Shown here: piece after piece, positions 38,700 through 51,610 of the stretch
How the letters are laid out: every line of letters begins with the position of its first letter
Position numbering within the stretch: position 1 is the first letter of the stretch
NCBI GenBank assembly: GCA_035578905.1
Contig: JAQJVL010000162.1
Coordinates: forward strand, 592,160 to 656,159
From: Stictocephala bisonia
Taxonomy: Eukaryota > Arthropoda > Insecta > Hemiptera > Membracidae
Length of the DNA: 64,000 nt
Reading direction: 5' to 3'
Made by a program: the position numbers and the translations under genes
The notes under the pieces: model-generated
What the model saw: the letters and a program-made list of their open reading frames with translations, nothing else
Told to the model about the DNA's origin: nothing
Databases searched by the model: none

Positions 38700-38860
38700 T
38701 ATTTAGTGATATGATATATCGGACCAAAATATCGATATGGCTGATGGTATCGAAATAAAATATCGATACTAATATATCGATATATCAAAAGATATTTATT
38801 GATTTACCGAAAAATATTTATCGATATTTTCGATTTATCGATATATCGTTGCCATCCCTA
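38700..38860. repeat. Cluster of five TATCGATA palindromes; possible hAT-type terminus
   Basis: TATCGATA occurs at 38,730, 38,761, 38,775, 38,819 and 38,836 within about 115 bp. On the minus strand the right edge reads TAGGGATGGCAACGATATAT, similar in style to terminal repeats of insect hAT elements. No transposase or opposite end was identified. Confidence 0.55.
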
Positions 38861-39284
38861 CTCTTATATGTGTAAGGTAATCATGGTAAACGTGGTAAAT
38901 ATTGGTTACTGCAATATTTGTACTTTTAAATATTATAGTAAAATTATACTTTGTAAAACATTATATTATTCTTTTTTAATATAATGTTTTACGGCGTGTT
39001 CATAACAAAAACTGTTATAAACATTTTTAAATAGAAAGTTTAGTCCCAAATTTACATAATAAAATCATAGTGATAGAACACAAACAAGTTTTACCTTTTT
39101 TTTGTGATATTTTATAATGATGTTTATAGCCCACCTAGAATTAATAATTATCATTACAGCAGCTGGCAGCACACTTATCTAAATTAGTTGTGCCCAGTTT
39201 ATTAGAATAAGTAGAATAACATTGAACCATAAGACAACATATTGTTATTATTTATTAATAAGACGCAATTGTCAAGATATGGGC

Positions 39285-39326
39285 AAATATGAAGGGTGAA
39301 TGAGTGTAGATGAACGAATGTAGTCA
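39285..39326 (-). repeat. Long SINE, part 1 (split by LINE insertion)
   Basis: gggcaaatatgaagggtgaa and gagtgtagatgaacgaatg match the family and stop at the target duplication tgtagtca (39,319-39,326). Confidence 0.6.
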
Positions 39327-39671
39327 GTAGATTTTTCATATCATGACTGTGCCACCTCCTACAGTGAGGATAAACTCCCAAAGTTAGTCTTACAGTAACT
39401 TGGCTTTCATCCGACCACGTTTCAGACTCCAGAAAATGTTATTGTTTCTAGAGCATCAACTGCACCAGAGGGGCTGGTGTTGTTCTCGTAGTCAGCAAAG
39501 ACTTAGTCTCATTTAGGAAACCTGATTTGAAATTTTTCCCTGTGAAAGTTTGGGTTCAAGTAAGTTTACCTGGTGGCAGGGATATTTTTTTTCAATTATT
39601 TTGCACTGTCAGTTCATCCTACCATCCTGGACTTGAAGTGATCTCGAAGCTCATTTGGGAACACTTTGGAG
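39327..39671 (+). mobile_element. Non-LTR endonuclease fragment inserted in a SINE
   Basis: From 39,395 one frame reads VTWLSSDHVSDSRKC, a stop, TRGAGVVLVVSKDL, VWVQVSLPGGRDIFFQL and SSSYHPG, matching the start of APE-type LINE endonucleases (ETWLxxxxxDSE, GRGGGVxxAV, WVxxxxPG). The insert is flanked by an 8-bp duplication, tgtagtca, at 39,319-39,326 and 39,672-39,679, exactly where the host SINE is interrupted. No reverse transcriptase or poly(A) tail is present, unusual for a LINE insertion. Confidence 0.65.
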
Positions 39672-39900
39672 TGTAGTCATTGTTACTAACAAAGGTTGAC
39701 TTTTCCTCATAAAGAGTTATTTATTAATAGCCTAATAGCCAGGGCAACTAGGTACATACAGCTGGAATCCGAACCAATAAATATTGATCTGATTTTCAGC
39801 TAACTGCAATGCCTGATACTCAGTTATCTTCCTTACACATCATCTGAACCTTGACTACCATCCAACATGGACACCCCAGGCCTATCTACTAAAGTATATC
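39672..39900 (-). repeat. Long SINE, part 2
   Basis: Resumes at gtagtcattgttactaac and continues through tagccagggcaactagg, gcctgatactcagttatc and ccaacatggacacccca. Confidence 0.65.
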
Positions 39901-40639
39901 TAGACCACAAACAACCTAACCTAAAAATATGACATAACCAGATTAGAACAAATATTATGTGTTGGAAGTGCATAAGTTAGAAGTAACTATAGAATTATAG
40001 AAGTAGTATTTGTTGAATTAGAATTGTGCCCTTTACATACAAATAGGGTTTTACTGAGGGCTATCTAAAGGACAGTTTGGAGACAGTTCAATCACTTGTG
40101 TCGGAGATTGCTTATCTTGTTCAACAACGGTTGTCCATCTTCCAGAGGACACAGTCATTAATCAATGTCCGAAATACCTAAACAAGTAATTACTCTCTTG
40201 GATTTATACGACTTGTTCGGATATCCGATTACCTTAAGGGGATCGTTCATTTGATAATAAATACCTCCACCCAGCATAGCTTTGATTCAGTACACTAATA
40301 TGATATGATAGTTACTTCTGTATCATATTTTTGAACAACGTAGTCTGTTTATAATGTTAATATGATAGTATCAAAATACTTAAATGCCCCTAAAGAGAAT
40401 TTTGTTCTCACCAGAGGAAGATTTAAAAAGCCTGCAAAATATAAGCATGTCCCAAAAGGATTATTAAGATATGTATCTCTTTGTTATATTCATGAATAAA
40501 TTTCCTCTTTATCTGACTACATATAGTATTTTTTTATCCAGTCAAGAGACAACGACTTTTGCTTTGCTTATTCATTGCTATGTAGCACTATTACTTTTAT
40601 ATTATCCTAGACTAGGCTGGTTATTTCAATAAACAGTTC

Positions 40640-40945
40640 TCTGTACTAGCAGTGCTGTAACCCCGCTACTTGGGAATAAAGTGTTGCAGGTGATAGGTTC
40701 CACGTTGGGCCCTCCTGATATTGAAAAGCGTCCGCTCGATTGGTTGCCATCGATGTGGACACTTCTAGAGATATCTGGAGTTCTAGTGTTGGGTGGTAGT
40801 CGAGGTCCGAATGTTGTGTAGGAAGAGAGCTAAGGATAACTCTTGTCAGTTAGTTGACAAGCAGATCAATACTACGTGGTTCGGATTCCACGTAACCCTT
40901 AGTTGCCTTGGCTATTGGGCTATTCATAAATGCCTATTTCATTAC
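40640..40945 (+). repeat. Long tRNA-headed SINE, head and body
   Basis: Plus-strand head TAGCAGTGCTGTAACCCCG with gataggttccac at the B-box position, followed by the body (gtggacacttctagag, actacgtggttcggattcca, ttggctattgggctat). It stops about 300 bp in. Confidence 0.7.
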
Positions 40946-41297
40946 AGTACACAGTACTGTTGCCGTACAGTAACCGTTAGTTTGTAACAGAGAATACAAT
41001 CATTCAACTGCACTCGCGATAGGCGTTTTAATGATGAATGATGAATAAATGAATGTAAACTACAATTTACTGCCAGTTGAGGTTTTTTTAATTGTTTGAA
41101 TTGGATTTAAAATATTCTTTTTGCTATAGACAAATTTGATCTGTTATTGTAATGTTAAATATTTATTATTTTTTTATTATTTTCGTGAAATTCAATTAGT
41201 TATTTAACTACAGAACTTTTTTGATAACATCGATAACTAAGACCTTATCCTAAAATTATTATATACATGTATCACACCATTAAACTCTGACTTATTA

Positions 41298-41440
41298 TGT
41301 AGTTCGGATTCCACTTAAAGCTCCAAGTCTTTTACAGTAGTTGCCTTGGCTATTCGGCTATTTAGAAACCATGATTACACTCGTTCATCTACACTCATCA
41401 CTTTTATTCACCTCATACTCGTCTATAGCACTACGATTAT
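41298..41440 (+). repeat. Long SINE, partial copy
   Basis: Starts at tgtagttcggattccac and runs through gttgccttggctattcggct and cgttcatctacactcatca. Confidence 0.6.
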
Positions 41441-41639
41441 CGTCTTAATGAAGATTAATGAACGAAGTCTAAGGAAGAAGACGGCACTAAGCACAAACAT
41501 CTCTCATGACGTCACATGGATAAAGAAACAACTGGATGTAACAACAAATAAACACAAAAAAGCATGTTCTAATTTTTGCGGTTTTGTAGTAAACAACGTC
41601 CTTGCTATGTGATTGTTCGATTTAAATAAACGTAAACCT

Positions 41640-42765
41640 AAAATAAATGGTGCGTAGAGCAAGTGGTGTGAGAGAGACAGAGAACTTCCCCCACCACATT
41701 CACTTCAAGCATAGTCATGCTATAAAGTACAGTCAACTTCACGAGTAAGCCTCTTACTTTAGCTCCAGTTCTTCATTCACTGTTTCTTTAAATTATTTTA
41801 TTACCTATTTTGTGTTTATTTCACGAACAATATGTACTCATTAACAGTATTGTTAGAGAGGTATGAAATGCAATAAAAATTTTTTTATCAGCTGTTTTTA
41901 TTTCATATGAACATTTTAAAATAAATGTATAATATTCATATAATATGTACTGTACTTTATGATTATTAAATAGTTTTTAATGTTTTTCAATTTATAACTT
42001 CATTAGAACAGTAAAATAAATTTGATTTAAAAGAACAAAGAAGGTGTAACATATGTAGCAGAGACAGTATATCATCAGGTGAGTGTATGTGTGGTAAATA
42101 GCTTCTGACGCATGCGCCATCCATGCGCTATTTACCGTTGGTTTATATAGGCCTATACTAGTATTTAACAAAGTAATCAGACCAGCTGATCCGTCTATGT
42201 GACGTCACAGTCTACTGATCAACCTCACTGTATTCCTAATAAGTTTTAGTTTTTATGAATTATACTGTGAAAAGTGATGATTACTTTTAGTTTACAACTT
42301 GTAATTAGGAATTAGAAGAATAAATAGGGTATATTATATTTTAGTCAATATGAATAATTTAAAAATTCTCAAAAATCCAATAAAATAATTTATTCTTGCT
42401 AGGCCTTTAGCCTACAAGGTAGGCGTCGTAAGTAGAAACAATATTAATTAAAGAAGAGTTGCTTATAAAACAAAAACGTAGGTATACATATACAGTGGCA
42501 TTGGACCCACCCACCCGACCATTCACGTACAGTGGTATTTTCCTACCTGCCCACCCAAACAAGTAAGTTAGTATAGGAACACCCTCTCATCCATACACGC
42601 AAAACTTTTTAAGAGTTTAAAGCCTTGCTACTGAGCCACTCGGCAATTTAAATATGAAAGTATATTAGTAAAATTGTTAAAGCTAAATTTATACTTTATA
42701 TAAATATATTTTTAATGAAAAACTATTCTTAGCACAAGTTCATTATTTATACGTTTTATACTAAA
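41640..42765. other. Intergenic DNA with small repeat motifs
   Basis: Contains accagctgatccgtctatgt with a perfect TGACGTCA (42,200-42,207), matching the motif near 385-418, and an isolated degenerate monomer of the 99-bp satellite at about 42,490-42,575 (acgtacagtggtatt ... cctacctgcccaccc). Confidence 0.5.
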
Positions 42766-42767
42766 AT

Positions 42768-43232
42768 TTACATAGTAAAGTAATTCCAATAATAATATTT
42801 ACTAAGATTTAAGAAAGTCCTTGTAAATATTACAGATAACAATAAAACACATACGTCAATAAACAAGGTACAATTCCAATAAAGTTCTTTGATATTCGTA
42901 GCTTGACTTACCGTCTGGCACTCTACATCATTTTCCGAGCCAATAAATTTCTCCAGGGAACTGTTCGTCTTATACACAAGAACAGCATGTTTGGTGGATG
43001 AATTTGAAACGCACCTACTGTAAATTTTGTTTGGCCTCTGACGCGTTGATCGAAATAAATTACTAAATAAGATGTCATATTGTTTTATACATTGAAAATG
43101 GTCAAATAGAAGACTTATTTTCTTAAACTTTATCTTTAACCTTACTCTATCTATTTCACACAGACTATTGATATGTGCGGCAACGTAGCAGGCAGATAAA
43201 GGGGGTGGGGGTGGGAAACCAGTAGAGTACAA
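42768..43232 (-). CDS. 154-codon open frame, possible exon, uncertain
   Basis: The frame opens with a run of prolines from a G-rich tract, then a basic region, then SRCVSNSSTKHAVLVYKTNS and SLEKFIGSENDVECQT, directly followed by a consensus donor GTAAGT. Beyond that point the frame runs on through a hydrophobic stretch that is probably intron. The part before the donor could be a genuine exon ending at about 42,920; the acceptor is unclear. No family recognised. Chance is a serious alternative. Confidence 0.2.
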   Translation of the reverse strand: MYSTGFPPPPPLSACYVAAHINSLCEIDRVRLKIKFKKISLLFDHFQCIKQYDILFSNLFRSTRQRPNKIYSRCVSNSSTKHAVLVYKTNSSLEKFIGSENDVECQTVSQATNIKELYWNCTLFIDVCVLLLSVIFTRTFLNLSKYYYWNYFTM

Positions 43233-43239
43233 GGTGGAT

Positions 43240-44600
43240 TATATTGTTAAAAACTAACAGTTAAATTGGAACCTAGAAATTTAAGATTATTTTAAGCTAC
43301 AACACGAAAGAACTATTTTTTTTACATATATACACATATAACATGTAAATTTAATGAACGAACATTTTTAATGACATATTTTTCAATGCAGCCCTACTTA
43401 AATATTTTCAATACATTTTTCACCTAAACTTATGTGTAAAAACATAATTGTCTTTTTAGATGATTTACATTTATCACTAACAAGTAGATCTTCGCTGAAG
43501 TTGACGGGGTATCCCTCCGCACTCACGAGCACAATTGAGTATTTCCATGTTATATTATTGATGTCCAAAGACGTAGTTATTTAAAAGTTACGTAACACTT
43601 GGATGATGGCTACTTTCTACAGTAGAGTTGCGTGTACTTTACACTATGTTATGTATTTCTTAAACTTAAAACTACTTAGTCCGGGCCATGGTTCTAGGCG
43701 TGTAGGAGAGTTAGTGCAAGCGAGATAGTGAATATCCCCCACCATACTCCTCCTACAGTATTTAATATAATAACTTGTAAAACTAAGTATTTCGCGTGAT
43801 TATTGTAAGCAGTTAATGTTTATAGGCTACTGCTTTAAGGGTCCTTTTATTTTAATGCTACCTGAGTTAAGCTCACATTTCATCTGGACTTGAATTTTCT
43901 TATGGAAACTTAGCTTTTTTTAATATTTGTCTGCCCTTTAATCACTATAATTATTTATGTTAATATTAGAGTGCTCTCTAAATTTTAGAAAATACTTAAT
44001 TTCTAGTTTGAATTAACTTGTTCCCTGTATTTTAATAGTGTTAAGGCAAAATTTTTAATACAGTAATTTGAATTACAGCTGTTTTACATTTATTTTAAAA
44101 GTAAGAAAAATATTGTGCTTATTATGGTCCATATACAGATAATGAAAGTAACACACAGCTTTTATCGTAGATGGTTATTGGTTCAGGCTTAAGTACTGTT
44201 TTTACAAATACAAGAGTTCATAACATTTTGAAATCATTATTATTTCATAAACTTTAAGAAAAGTATTAGACGTCTTCTTCTAAAAGCAGTGGATGTGTTC
44301 AACACAGTGTGCAGGTCGCTTACAATTCCATACATTCTTTTTAAACGTATACATGACATTAAGCTGCGTAATTTTTGTTTTCGAAGATAATAACATGAAA
44401 CTTTTATCTAATCATGATATATTACATTATTATTGTAGCATTGACGTCTATATTAGTAATTTAAACATGAAATTTTTACCGGATAATCAAGATATTACAT
44501 TCAAGAATAGGCGTTTCAAAACGATTAGTAATTTTTAGAACATAATGTTTTTAAATTTTAAATTCAGTTTATTTGTTTTACCATGCTGAAAGTAAGCTAT
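43240..44600. other. AT-rich intergenic DNA
   Basis: No coding resemblance and no recognised repeat. Short open frames here look random in composition. Confidence 0.5.
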
Positions 44601-44609
44601 AAGTTACAG

Positions 44610-47600
44610 AATACACGTACAATTTTATTGGCCTACCCACATTATCTTAAACGTAAAATGCAATGGACCCATACACATTCAGTGGTGTTATTGGTGGGGC
44701 AAGAATAAGAAGAAAATACAGTGTTATTGACCTACCCACCTTTCCTTAAATGTAAAATGCTATCGACCCATACACGTACAGTGGTGTTGTTAGTGGGGTA
44801 AGAATATGAAGAAACTACAGTGTTATTGACCTACCCACATTATCTTAAACGTAAAATGCTATTGAACCATACACGTACAGTGGTGTTGTTGGTGGGGAAA
44901 GAATATGAAGAAAATACAGTGTTATTGACCTACCCTCCTTTCCTTAAACGTAAAATGCTATTGACCCATACACGTACAGTAGTGTTGTTAGTGGGGTAAG
45001 AATATGAAGAAAATACAGTGAGATTGACCTACCCACCTTACCTTAAACTTAAAATGCTATTGACCCATACACGTACAGTGGTGTTGTTAGTGGAGTAAGA
45101 ATATGAAGAAAATACAGTGAGATTGACCTACCCACCTTACCTTAAACTTAAAATGCTATTGACCCATACACGTACAGTGGTGTTGTTAGTGGGGTAAGAA
45201 TATGAAGAAAATACAGTGAGATTGACCTACCCACCTTACCTTAAACTTAAAATGCTATTGACCCATACACGTACAGTGGTGTTGTTAGTGGGGTAAGAAT
45301 ATGAAGAAAATACAGTGAGATTGACCTACCCACCTTTCCTTAAACGTAAAATGCTATTGACCTATACACGTACAGTGGTGTTGTTAGTGGGGTAAGAATA
45401 TGAAGAAACTACAGTGAGATTGACCTACCCACCTTACCTTAAACGTAAAATGCTATTGACCCATACACGTACAGTGGTGTTGTTAGTGGGGTAAGAATAT
45501 GAAGAAAATACAGTGAGATTGACCTACCCACCTTACCTTAAACGTAAAATGCTATTGACCTATACACGTACAGTGGTGTTGTTGGTGGGGAAAGAATATG
45601 AACAAACTACAGTCAGATTGACCAACCCACCTTTCCTTAAACTTAAAATGCTATTGACCTATACACGTACAGTGGTGTTGTTGGTGGGGAAAGAATATGA
45701 ACAAACTACAGTGTTATTGACCTACCCACCTTTCCCTAAACGTAAAATGCAATTGACCCATACACGTACAGTGGTGTTGTTGGTGGAGTAATAATATGAA
45801 CAAACTACAGTGATATTGACCTACCCACATTTTCTTAAACGTAAAATACTATTGACCCATACACGTACAGTGGTGTTGTTGGTGGAGTAATAATATGAGC
45901 AAAATACAGTGATATTGACCAACCCACCTTTCCTTAAACGTAAAATGCTATTGAACCTTACACGTACAGTGGTGTTGTTGGTGGGGAAAGAATATGAACA
46001 AACTACAGTCAGATTGACCTACCCACCTTTCCTTAAACGTAAAATGCTATTGACCTATACACGTAGAGTGGTGTTGTTGGTGGGGAAAGAATATGAACAA
46101 ACTACAGTCAGATTGACCAACCCACCTTTCCTTAAACTTAAAATGCTATTGACCTATACACGTACAGTGGTGTTGTTGGTGGGGAAAGAATATGAACAAA
46201 CTACAGTGTTATTGACCTACCCACCTTTCCCTAAACATAAAATGCAATTGACTCATACACGTACAGTGGTGTTGTTGGTGGAGTAATAATATGAACAAAC
46301 TACAGTGATATTGACCTACCCACATTTTCTTAAACGTAAAATACTATTGACCCATACACGTACAGTGGTGTTGTTGGTGGAGTAATAATATGAGCAAAAT
46401 ACAGTGATATTGACCAACCCACCTTTCCTTAAACGTAAAATGCTATTGACCCATACCCGTACAGTGGTGTTTTTAGTGGGGTAAGAATATGAGCAAACTA
46501 CAGGGATATTGACCTACCCACATTTTCTTAAACGTAAAATACTATTGACCCATACACGTACAGTGGTGTTGTTAGTGGAGTAATAATATGATCAAACTAC
46601 AGTGATATTGACCTACCCGCCTTTCCCTAAAAGTAAAATGCTATTGGCCCATACACGTACAGTGGTGTTGTTGGTGGAGTAATAATATGAGCAAACTACA
46701 GTGATATTGACCAACCCACCTTTCCTTAAACGTAAAATGCTATTGACCCATACACGTACAGTGGTGTTATTGGTGGGGTATGAATATGAACAAACTACAG
46801 TGTTATTGACCTACCCACCTTACCTTAAACTTAAAATGCTATTGAGCCATACACGTACAGTGGTGTTGTTAGTGGGGTAAGAATATGAAGAAAATACAGT
46901 GAGATTGACCTACCCACCTTAATTTAAACGTAAAATGCTATTGACCTATACACGTACAGTGGTGTTGTTAGTGGGGAAAGAATATGAACAAACTACAGTG
47001 AGATTGACCTACCCACCTTTCCTTAAACGTAAAATGCTATTGACCTATACACGTACAGTGGTGTTGTTGGTGGGGAAAGAATATGAACAAACTACAGTGA
47101 GATTGACCTACCCACCTTTCCTTAAACTTAAAATGCCATTGACCTATACACGTACAGTGGTGTTGTTGGTGGGGAAAGAATATAAACAAACTGCAGTGAG
47201 ATTGACCAACCCACCTTTCCTTAAACGTAAAATGCTATTGACCTATACACGTACAGTGGTGTTGTTAGTGGGGAAAGAATATGAACAAACTACAGTGAGA
47301 TTGACCTACCCACCTTTCCTTAAACTTAAAATGCTATTGACCTATACACGTACAGTGGTGTTGTTGGTGGGGAAAGAATATGAACAAACTACAGTCACAT
47401 TGACCTACCCACCTTTCCTTAAACTTAAAATGCTATTGACCTATACACGTACAGTGGTGTTGTTGGTGGGGAAAGAATATGAACAAACTACAGTCAGATT
47501 GACCAACCCACCTTTCCTTAAACTTAAAATGCTATTGACCTATACACGTACAGTGGTGTTGTTGGTGGGGAATGAATATGAACAAACTACAGTGAGATTG

Positions 47601-48595
47601 ACCTACCCACCTTTCCTTAAACTTAAAATGCTATTGACCTATACACGTACAGTGGTGTTGTTGGTGGGGAAAGAATATGAACAAACTACAGTGTTATTGA
47701 CCTACCCACCTTTCCCTAAACGTAAAATGCAATTGACCCATACACGTACAGTGGTGTTGTTGGTGGAGTAATAATATGAACAAACTACAGTGATATTGAC
47801 CTACCCACATTTTCTTAAACGTAAAATACTATTGACCCATACACGTACAGTGGTGTTGTTGGTGGAGAAATAATATGAGCAAAATACAGTGATATTGACC
47901 AACCCACCTTTCCTTAAACGTAAAATGCTATTGACCCATACCCGTACAGTGGTGTTTTTAGTGGGGTAAGAATATGAGCAAACTACAGTGATATTGACCT
48001 ACCCACATTTTCTTAAACGTAAAATACTATTGACCCATACACGTACAGTGGTGTTGTTAGTGGAGTAATAATATGATCAAACTACAGTGATATTGACCAA
48101 CCCACCTTTCCCTAAAAGTAAAATGCTATTGACCCATACACGTACAGTGGTGTTGTTGGTGGAGTAATAATATGAGCTAACTACAGTGATATTGACCAAC
48201 CCACCTTTCCTTAAAAGTAAAATGCTATTGACCCATACACGTACAGTGGTGTTATTGGTGGGGTATGAATATGAACAAACTACAGTGTTATTGACCTATC
48301 CAACTTTCTTTAAAAGTAAAATGCTATTGACCCATACACGTACATTTGTGTTATTGGCGGGGTAAGAATATGAACAAACTACAGTGTTATTGACCTACCC
48401 AACTTTCTTTAAAAGTAAAATGCTATTGACCCATACACGTACAGTGGTGTTATTGGCGGGGTAAGAATATGAACAAACTACAGTGTTATTGTCCTACCCA
48501 ACTTTATTTAAAAGTAAAATGCTATTGACCCATACACGTACAGTGGTATTGGCGAGGTAAGAATACAACCACCGTGTTATTGACCTACCTCTTCT
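44610..48595 (+). repeat. 99-bp satellite array, about 40 copies
   Basis: Monomer built around cattgacctacccacctttc, cttaaacgtaaaatgctatt and gacccatacacgtacagtgg, then gtgttgttggtgggg and aatatgaacaaactacag. Period is exactly 99 bp (aatatgaag at 45,001 and 45,100). Variant monomers recur at spacings of 495 bp (5 units: tttccctaaa at 45,731 and 46,226) and 1,485 bp (15 units: 46,226 and 47,711; the ccatacccgt variant at 46,451 and 47,936), so there is higher-order structure. Because 99 is a multiple of 3 some frames stay open for hundreds of codons; this is not evidence of a protein. Confidence 0.97.
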
Positions 48596-48599
48596 ATAC

Positions 48600-51240
48600 C
48601 TGCACTATATGTGCAGTCTATGTCAGTATTGGTCTACTTATTGGGTTTGGAGGTATATATGTAATAAATTAAGCTTTAGCCTCGACTCCCTATAAGGTGG
48701 TTCTCTCTAACCTATCACATCAATATAAACGCTTGTAATCCTGCTGCTACTCTCCTGAATATCAACACGTTATAGTTTCGTTAACTGTACAAGTCTACTT
48801 CAGGAACAGTGAACAGAAGTGCAATCATGTCAGATTTATTATAAGTGAACTCAAACATCTCCCATTAAAGCCAGAGTATCGAAACTTTTTTCCATGTTCA
48901 TTTTTCATCAGTTATTTAAAATAAATTATTGAATTAAATCATTGCTAATATTACTCCGATTTAGGAGGCTTTACGATTCAACATCTAACATATCTACAAA
49001 TTAATTTAAAGTCTTATCTTTGGTTTTCAGAGATTTTGTGATGATACTAACAATAAGTGTGAATATACAACTCTTGCAACGTTACCAGGAATAAATCACA
49101 ATTTTGGTTTAAGTAAAAAATACGCCTGTGACAAAATTTTGGCCACAAAGACTAAAGTATAAATCAGAGGGATAGAACACCCACTATACTTGGCTGGGGG
49201 CGTTGTATACGAATTACTGTCTTGCTAGGCTGGATATATGTGTTTTCTCAGAGGCCTGTGCAATCATATAAGTGGTTTCATGGTTGTATACTTTTGATTT
49301 ATTTTCTAGTAAGATTTTGCATATATTTTTGCAATTCCAAGAATGTCAAAAAATACGTTAAAATATAAATCAATCTTTAGTAAAGTCAAACTTATCGTAC
49401 GGAATATGCAATTATGGAGTTACATCAACTTATAGTTAAAGTAACATTCTTGTAAAACAAAAAACAGAACAAAAGAATAATATTAAGTTTTAAAATGCAT
49501 CCTCAGTAACTAATTTATTTTCTGGTCTCGAAATTCCAACAATTTATGGTTTGTAAATTGTTTAGTGACATAATTTTTGGAAAAAAAAAAACACCATGGT
49601 GAGGGTTTATTAGACACTATCCACTCCCAATATATCCGTTAAAAACTATATGATACGCGCAAAACTTAATTGTTACCAATATAATGAAAATGATATGGAT
49701 GGAAACTTCTTTACTTAATAGCTATACGAAATAAAATTAGAACAAATTTATAATACATTTAATCTTAACTGAAGCAGTACTCAGTAATCAGAGTTTGCCT
49801 TAGTAATTTATAAGAAAAATAAATTGTATTTTATATTGTAATGGATTTCATAGATTTTAAACAGCTGAAATGAAAAATGTTCTTTTGATTTTCGTAACTT
49901 TGTGGTGTACGTGATTTATTGTTCGGACGTTTATTAAATAAGAATATCTGAGTAAAGTTTATGTTTTCATTCTAACGCCATTTATGTGAAATTTGGTAAT
50001 AAAACATGTTCATGTTTCTTGTCTGATATGAGGATAAATATTTACCATAGAACTTATTTATAAAAAAATAGTCTGGACCGCTTTCTAATATGTGTCATTT
50101 TTATCAACAATATTTTTCATCAACTCCATTATACAGGTAATTTTTAATATTACTTAACCTTATAGTGGAGAAAAATGTCATTCGTCTTTTAGCCTATTTC
50201 TCTATATTATAAAAAGAAACTCAAAAAGCAAAAAAAATTAAAGTAATTTAATTTTGAACGAGGTAGTTACTAGCGGTGACACATCATATCAGTGGTTCAA
50301 TAACCAGACAGGCTAATAAATTGTATGAACAAACATTTCTCATATGTGGTAAATATTTGCCAAAATAATGTTCAGCGTTGATAAGACCTATCAGTAAGTG
50401 ATACGTTTATGTAGGGGAGTAATTCTGTAAACAATAAAATGTAGTGCTGACTGGAAAAAGAGACAAAACTTTACATTGTGTGTATTACAATGAGGAATAT
50501 TCTTCTTAACGGGGGTTCTTTATAATAAGCAGCCAGGGACAAGACACATTGATTACACATTTATTTTTGTTTCTTCTTATTTCTGATTATATTTATATTT
50601 TCAAAAATGAAATAGAGCTTCCAAGAAGATTATATTAGGTGAAGAGTAATACATTCCAGAAGAATAAATTATATACTATACGGGATATATATTTCTTACA
50701 ATTTAATATTTTATGTGAAGTTAAATTGTAGTAATCACACTTTGGTAAGACATATTTTTCAGATTTATAAAATAATTATCGATATAAGAACTATCGATAT
50801 TAAGAAACGAAATGAGACAATTTTCTTGCTATAGTTTCAGTCAGAAATTATACAGATACTTATCACACGAGACTCAATACAGCTAGGAACTATCTTTTTA
50901 ACGACCTTTTAAAAGATGCCGAAAGCCGTAAAGTGGGAAATGGTTGGCACAAGAAAACGATCAGAAGTGTCCTCTAGCTATGTATAATTTGTAGTAATGA
51001 CATTGATAATGCACACAATACAATACTCCTAAATTAGTTACTTAACAATAGGACTTTTCTGTTAAATCACTACCAAATATTTTATTGCTTTACAAAAACT
51101 GTTTCCCCACTCATATGTATACGTCCACCGTGGAATTCCTTATCTGTTAGGAATCCGATATTACTAGCCTTGTCTTATCACATTCCAAGAACTTGCACAC
51201 GGATAGCGCATTCGGCGATAAGTCAATCATTGGATTTACC
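48600..51240. other. AT-rich intergenic DNA upstream of the P450
   Basis: No gene, satellite or recognised transposon. The promoter of the P450 may lie towards the right end, but no TATA or initiator element could be singled out. Confidence 0.45.
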
Positions 51241-51265
51241 AGTTTGTGATCAACTTTAGTAGCCA

Positions 51266-51280
51266 CCTAACCTAACCTAA
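51266..51280 (+). repeat. Interstitial telomere-like motif (CCTAA)3
   Basis: Three perfect CCTAA units, the insect telomere repeat, followed by a degenerate one, about 170 bp upstream of the P450 start codon. Short interstitial copies of this motif are common in insect genomes near genes. Confidence 0.7.
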
Positions 51281-51450
51281 ATTAACCTGACATAACCAAA
51301 CCTAATATAAACGTAATTGTGATACAAAACTAGTGGTAGTGAATTAACGGAAAAGGTTCAAATAATCAATCAAATATATTTTCTCATCCAATTTATCTAC
51401 TACTTTCAGAGTCTGTGGGTTTCCTGTAATAACAGTATTATATTTGAAAT

Positions 51451-51610
51451 ATGTTTTTGTATTACATCTTCATTACCCTGGTAAGTGTGTGGTGTTGGTA
51501 CCGATGGACCCATCGCCGTCTCTACTCAGTGGCTGCCAAGATACCAACACTTTCTCAACCACCTTTGCCCGTCATTGGACAGCTTTACCTTGTATTTGCT
51601 GATCCTAACG
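51451..51610 (+). CDS. P450 exon 1
   Basis: ATG to a donor GTAAGT at 51,611; encodes the anchor and proline-rich hinge, ending in ADPN plus one base of the next codon. The ATG is the first methionine of the hydrophobic anchor; an upstream 5' untranslated exon is possible. Confidence 0.85.

Noticed and set aside
46935..47771. 278-codon and shorter open frames in the 99-bp satellite
   Set aside because: The period is a multiple of three and the frame is open only in stretches lacking particular variants; other monomers have stops in the same frame.
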